From assembly GCF_900107535.1 (NCBI RefSeq), contig NZ_FNRA01000003.1, positions 1 through 64,000 of the forward strand: a stretch of DNA of 64,000 bases, in the 5' to 3' direction. The stretch is from Pedobacter hartonius (GTDB lineage: Bacteria > Bacteroidota > Bacteroidia > Sphingobacteriales > Sphingobacteriaceae). Numbering within the stretch: the first letter of the stretch is position 1; each line of letters opens with the position of its first letter. The position numbers and the translations under genes were made by a program. Positions 63,467 to 64,000 of the stretch are shown here, piece by piece. The notes beneath the pieces are model-generated. The model saw only the letters and a program-made list of their open reading frames with translations. It was not told where the DNA came from and did no database searches.

Positions 63467-63556
63467 CCAGAATAAATAGCAATACATAAAATATTTTATA
63501 CGGTATAACTCCTCTCCTAAATATTAAATTATAGTTTTTAAGATTATATTAGCTTT

Positions 63557-64000
63557 ATGAATAGCTTTTACAATAATTATAAAGGGATTATCTGGTTGCT
63601 TGCGGGCATTCTTGCGGGCAGCATTGCGGGGCTGATATTTGGTCAGCGTGTCAGCATCCTGAAGCCTATAGGTGACATCTTCCTCAACTTATTGTTTACC
63701 GCGGTCATTCCACTTGTATTTTTCTCCATTGCATCAGCTTTAGGCGGATTAAAAGAAACCAGTAAGCTCAGTAAAATGATGGGCGTAATGACCCTTGTGT
63801 TCCTGGCAACAGTGCTGATTTCCGCCTCATTGACCATCCTCGCCGTTAAAATATTCCCCATTCATGAGCATATGGCTGCGGCAACTTTAACGGAGACCAT
63901 TGTAAAAAAACCTTTTGGGGATCAGCTCACGCAACTTCTGACCACCAGTGAGTTCTTTGAGCTCATGTCGCGTAAAAGCATGCTGGCCATGATCATTTTT
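63557..64000 (+). CDS. Dicarboxylate/amino acid:cation symporter, 5' part only
   Basis: The first 148 residues of a DAACS-family transporter are present before the window ends. It begins MNSFYNNYKGIIWLLAGI, then GDIFLNLLFTAVIPLVFFSI, the conserved helix-2 pattern (LLF...IPLVFFSI). It differs clearly from the copy at 6744-7949, so it is a distinct paralogue. The substrate is unknown, and the diagnostic C-terminal motifs lie outside the window. Confidence 0.88.
   Translation, partial: MNSFYNNYKGIIWLLAGILAGSIAGLIFGQRVSILKPIGDIFLNLLFTAVIPLVFFSIASALGGLKETSKLSKMMGVMTLVFLATVLISASLTILAVKIFPIHEHMAAATLTETIVKKPFGDQLTQLLTTSEFFELMSRKSMLAMIIF

Overview
The window looks like chromosomal DNA of a Bacteroidota member, most likely Sphingobacteriaceae (Pedobacter-like). 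The lines of evidence are: FecI/FecR-type regulation, DUF5686 proteins with a carboxypeptidase-regulatory-like domain, a serine palmitoyltransferase locus, exported proteins with Bacteroidota-style signal peptides, several matches to the Bacteroidota promoter (TTTG, about 19 nt, TAnnTTTG), and a histone-H1-like mini-protein. The genus is inference. I see no rRNA, tRNA, CRISPR array, insertion sequence or prophage. Most genes lie on the minus strand in long, tightly packed operons.

Layout. 1-6.5 kb is accessory-like: small orphan proteins, an orphan FecR/sigma pair flanked by two paralogous mini-genes, an XRE regulator, an Rpn-type nuclease with an in-frame 12-bp repeat, and a DinB protein. 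6.7-16.7 kb holds a dicarboxylate symporter and, convergent to it, a seven-gene operon: S51 peptidase, two DoxX-like membrane proteins, an FAD oxidoreductase, a YeiH-type sulfate exporter, and SoxD- and SoxC-like sulfite dehydrogenase subunits. This is a candidate periplasmic sulfur-oxidation module. 16.7-17.6 kb is a gene-free stretch with direct repeats and strong hairpins. 17.6-24.5 kb has a DUF1269 protein, small proteins, a solute-binding protein without signal peptide, DUF92, an Omp85-type barrel and DUF5686 copy 1. 24.7-31.6 kb is an RND efflux operon (TolC, pump, adaptor, AraC). 31.9-35.3 kb carries a methyltransferase, a UbiA-like protein, a beta-hydroxyacid dehydrogenase and a Xre/RES toxin-antitoxin pair with a 38-bp near-palindrome in front. 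35.3-45.5 kb has an M1 peptidase, CobW GTPase, C1 peptidase, thioesterase, metE under a cobalamin riboswitch, an aldo-keto reductase, the histone-like protein and a response regulator.

45.5-56.9 kb is the most coherent system: an apparent sphingolipid/inositol-phosphoceramide operon. It contains serine palmitoyltransferase, a PgpA-type phosphatase, GtrA, DUF5686 copy 2, a CDP-alcohol phosphatidyltransferase fused to a DUF4833-like domain, a fatty-acid hydroxylase and an AUR1/PAP2-like enzyme, followed by xseA, xseB and a TPR protein. A TetR gene lies just upstream. The same spaced motif (TTAGACC, 13 nt, then rGTC) occurs at both the TetR and the SPT promoter regions, which suggests TetR represses itself and the lipid operon.

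57-64 kb holds an XRE regulator, an ECF sigma factor overlapping a gene for a protein with an N-terminal inner-membrane anti-sigma-like part and a C-terminal outer-membrane barrel (Dma-type architecture), a divergent DUF4397 lipoprotein that shares an 11-bp promoter-region motif with the sigma gene, then GH125 and SMP-30 genes with a recognisable promoter, and the start of a second dicarboxylate symporter cut by the window edge.
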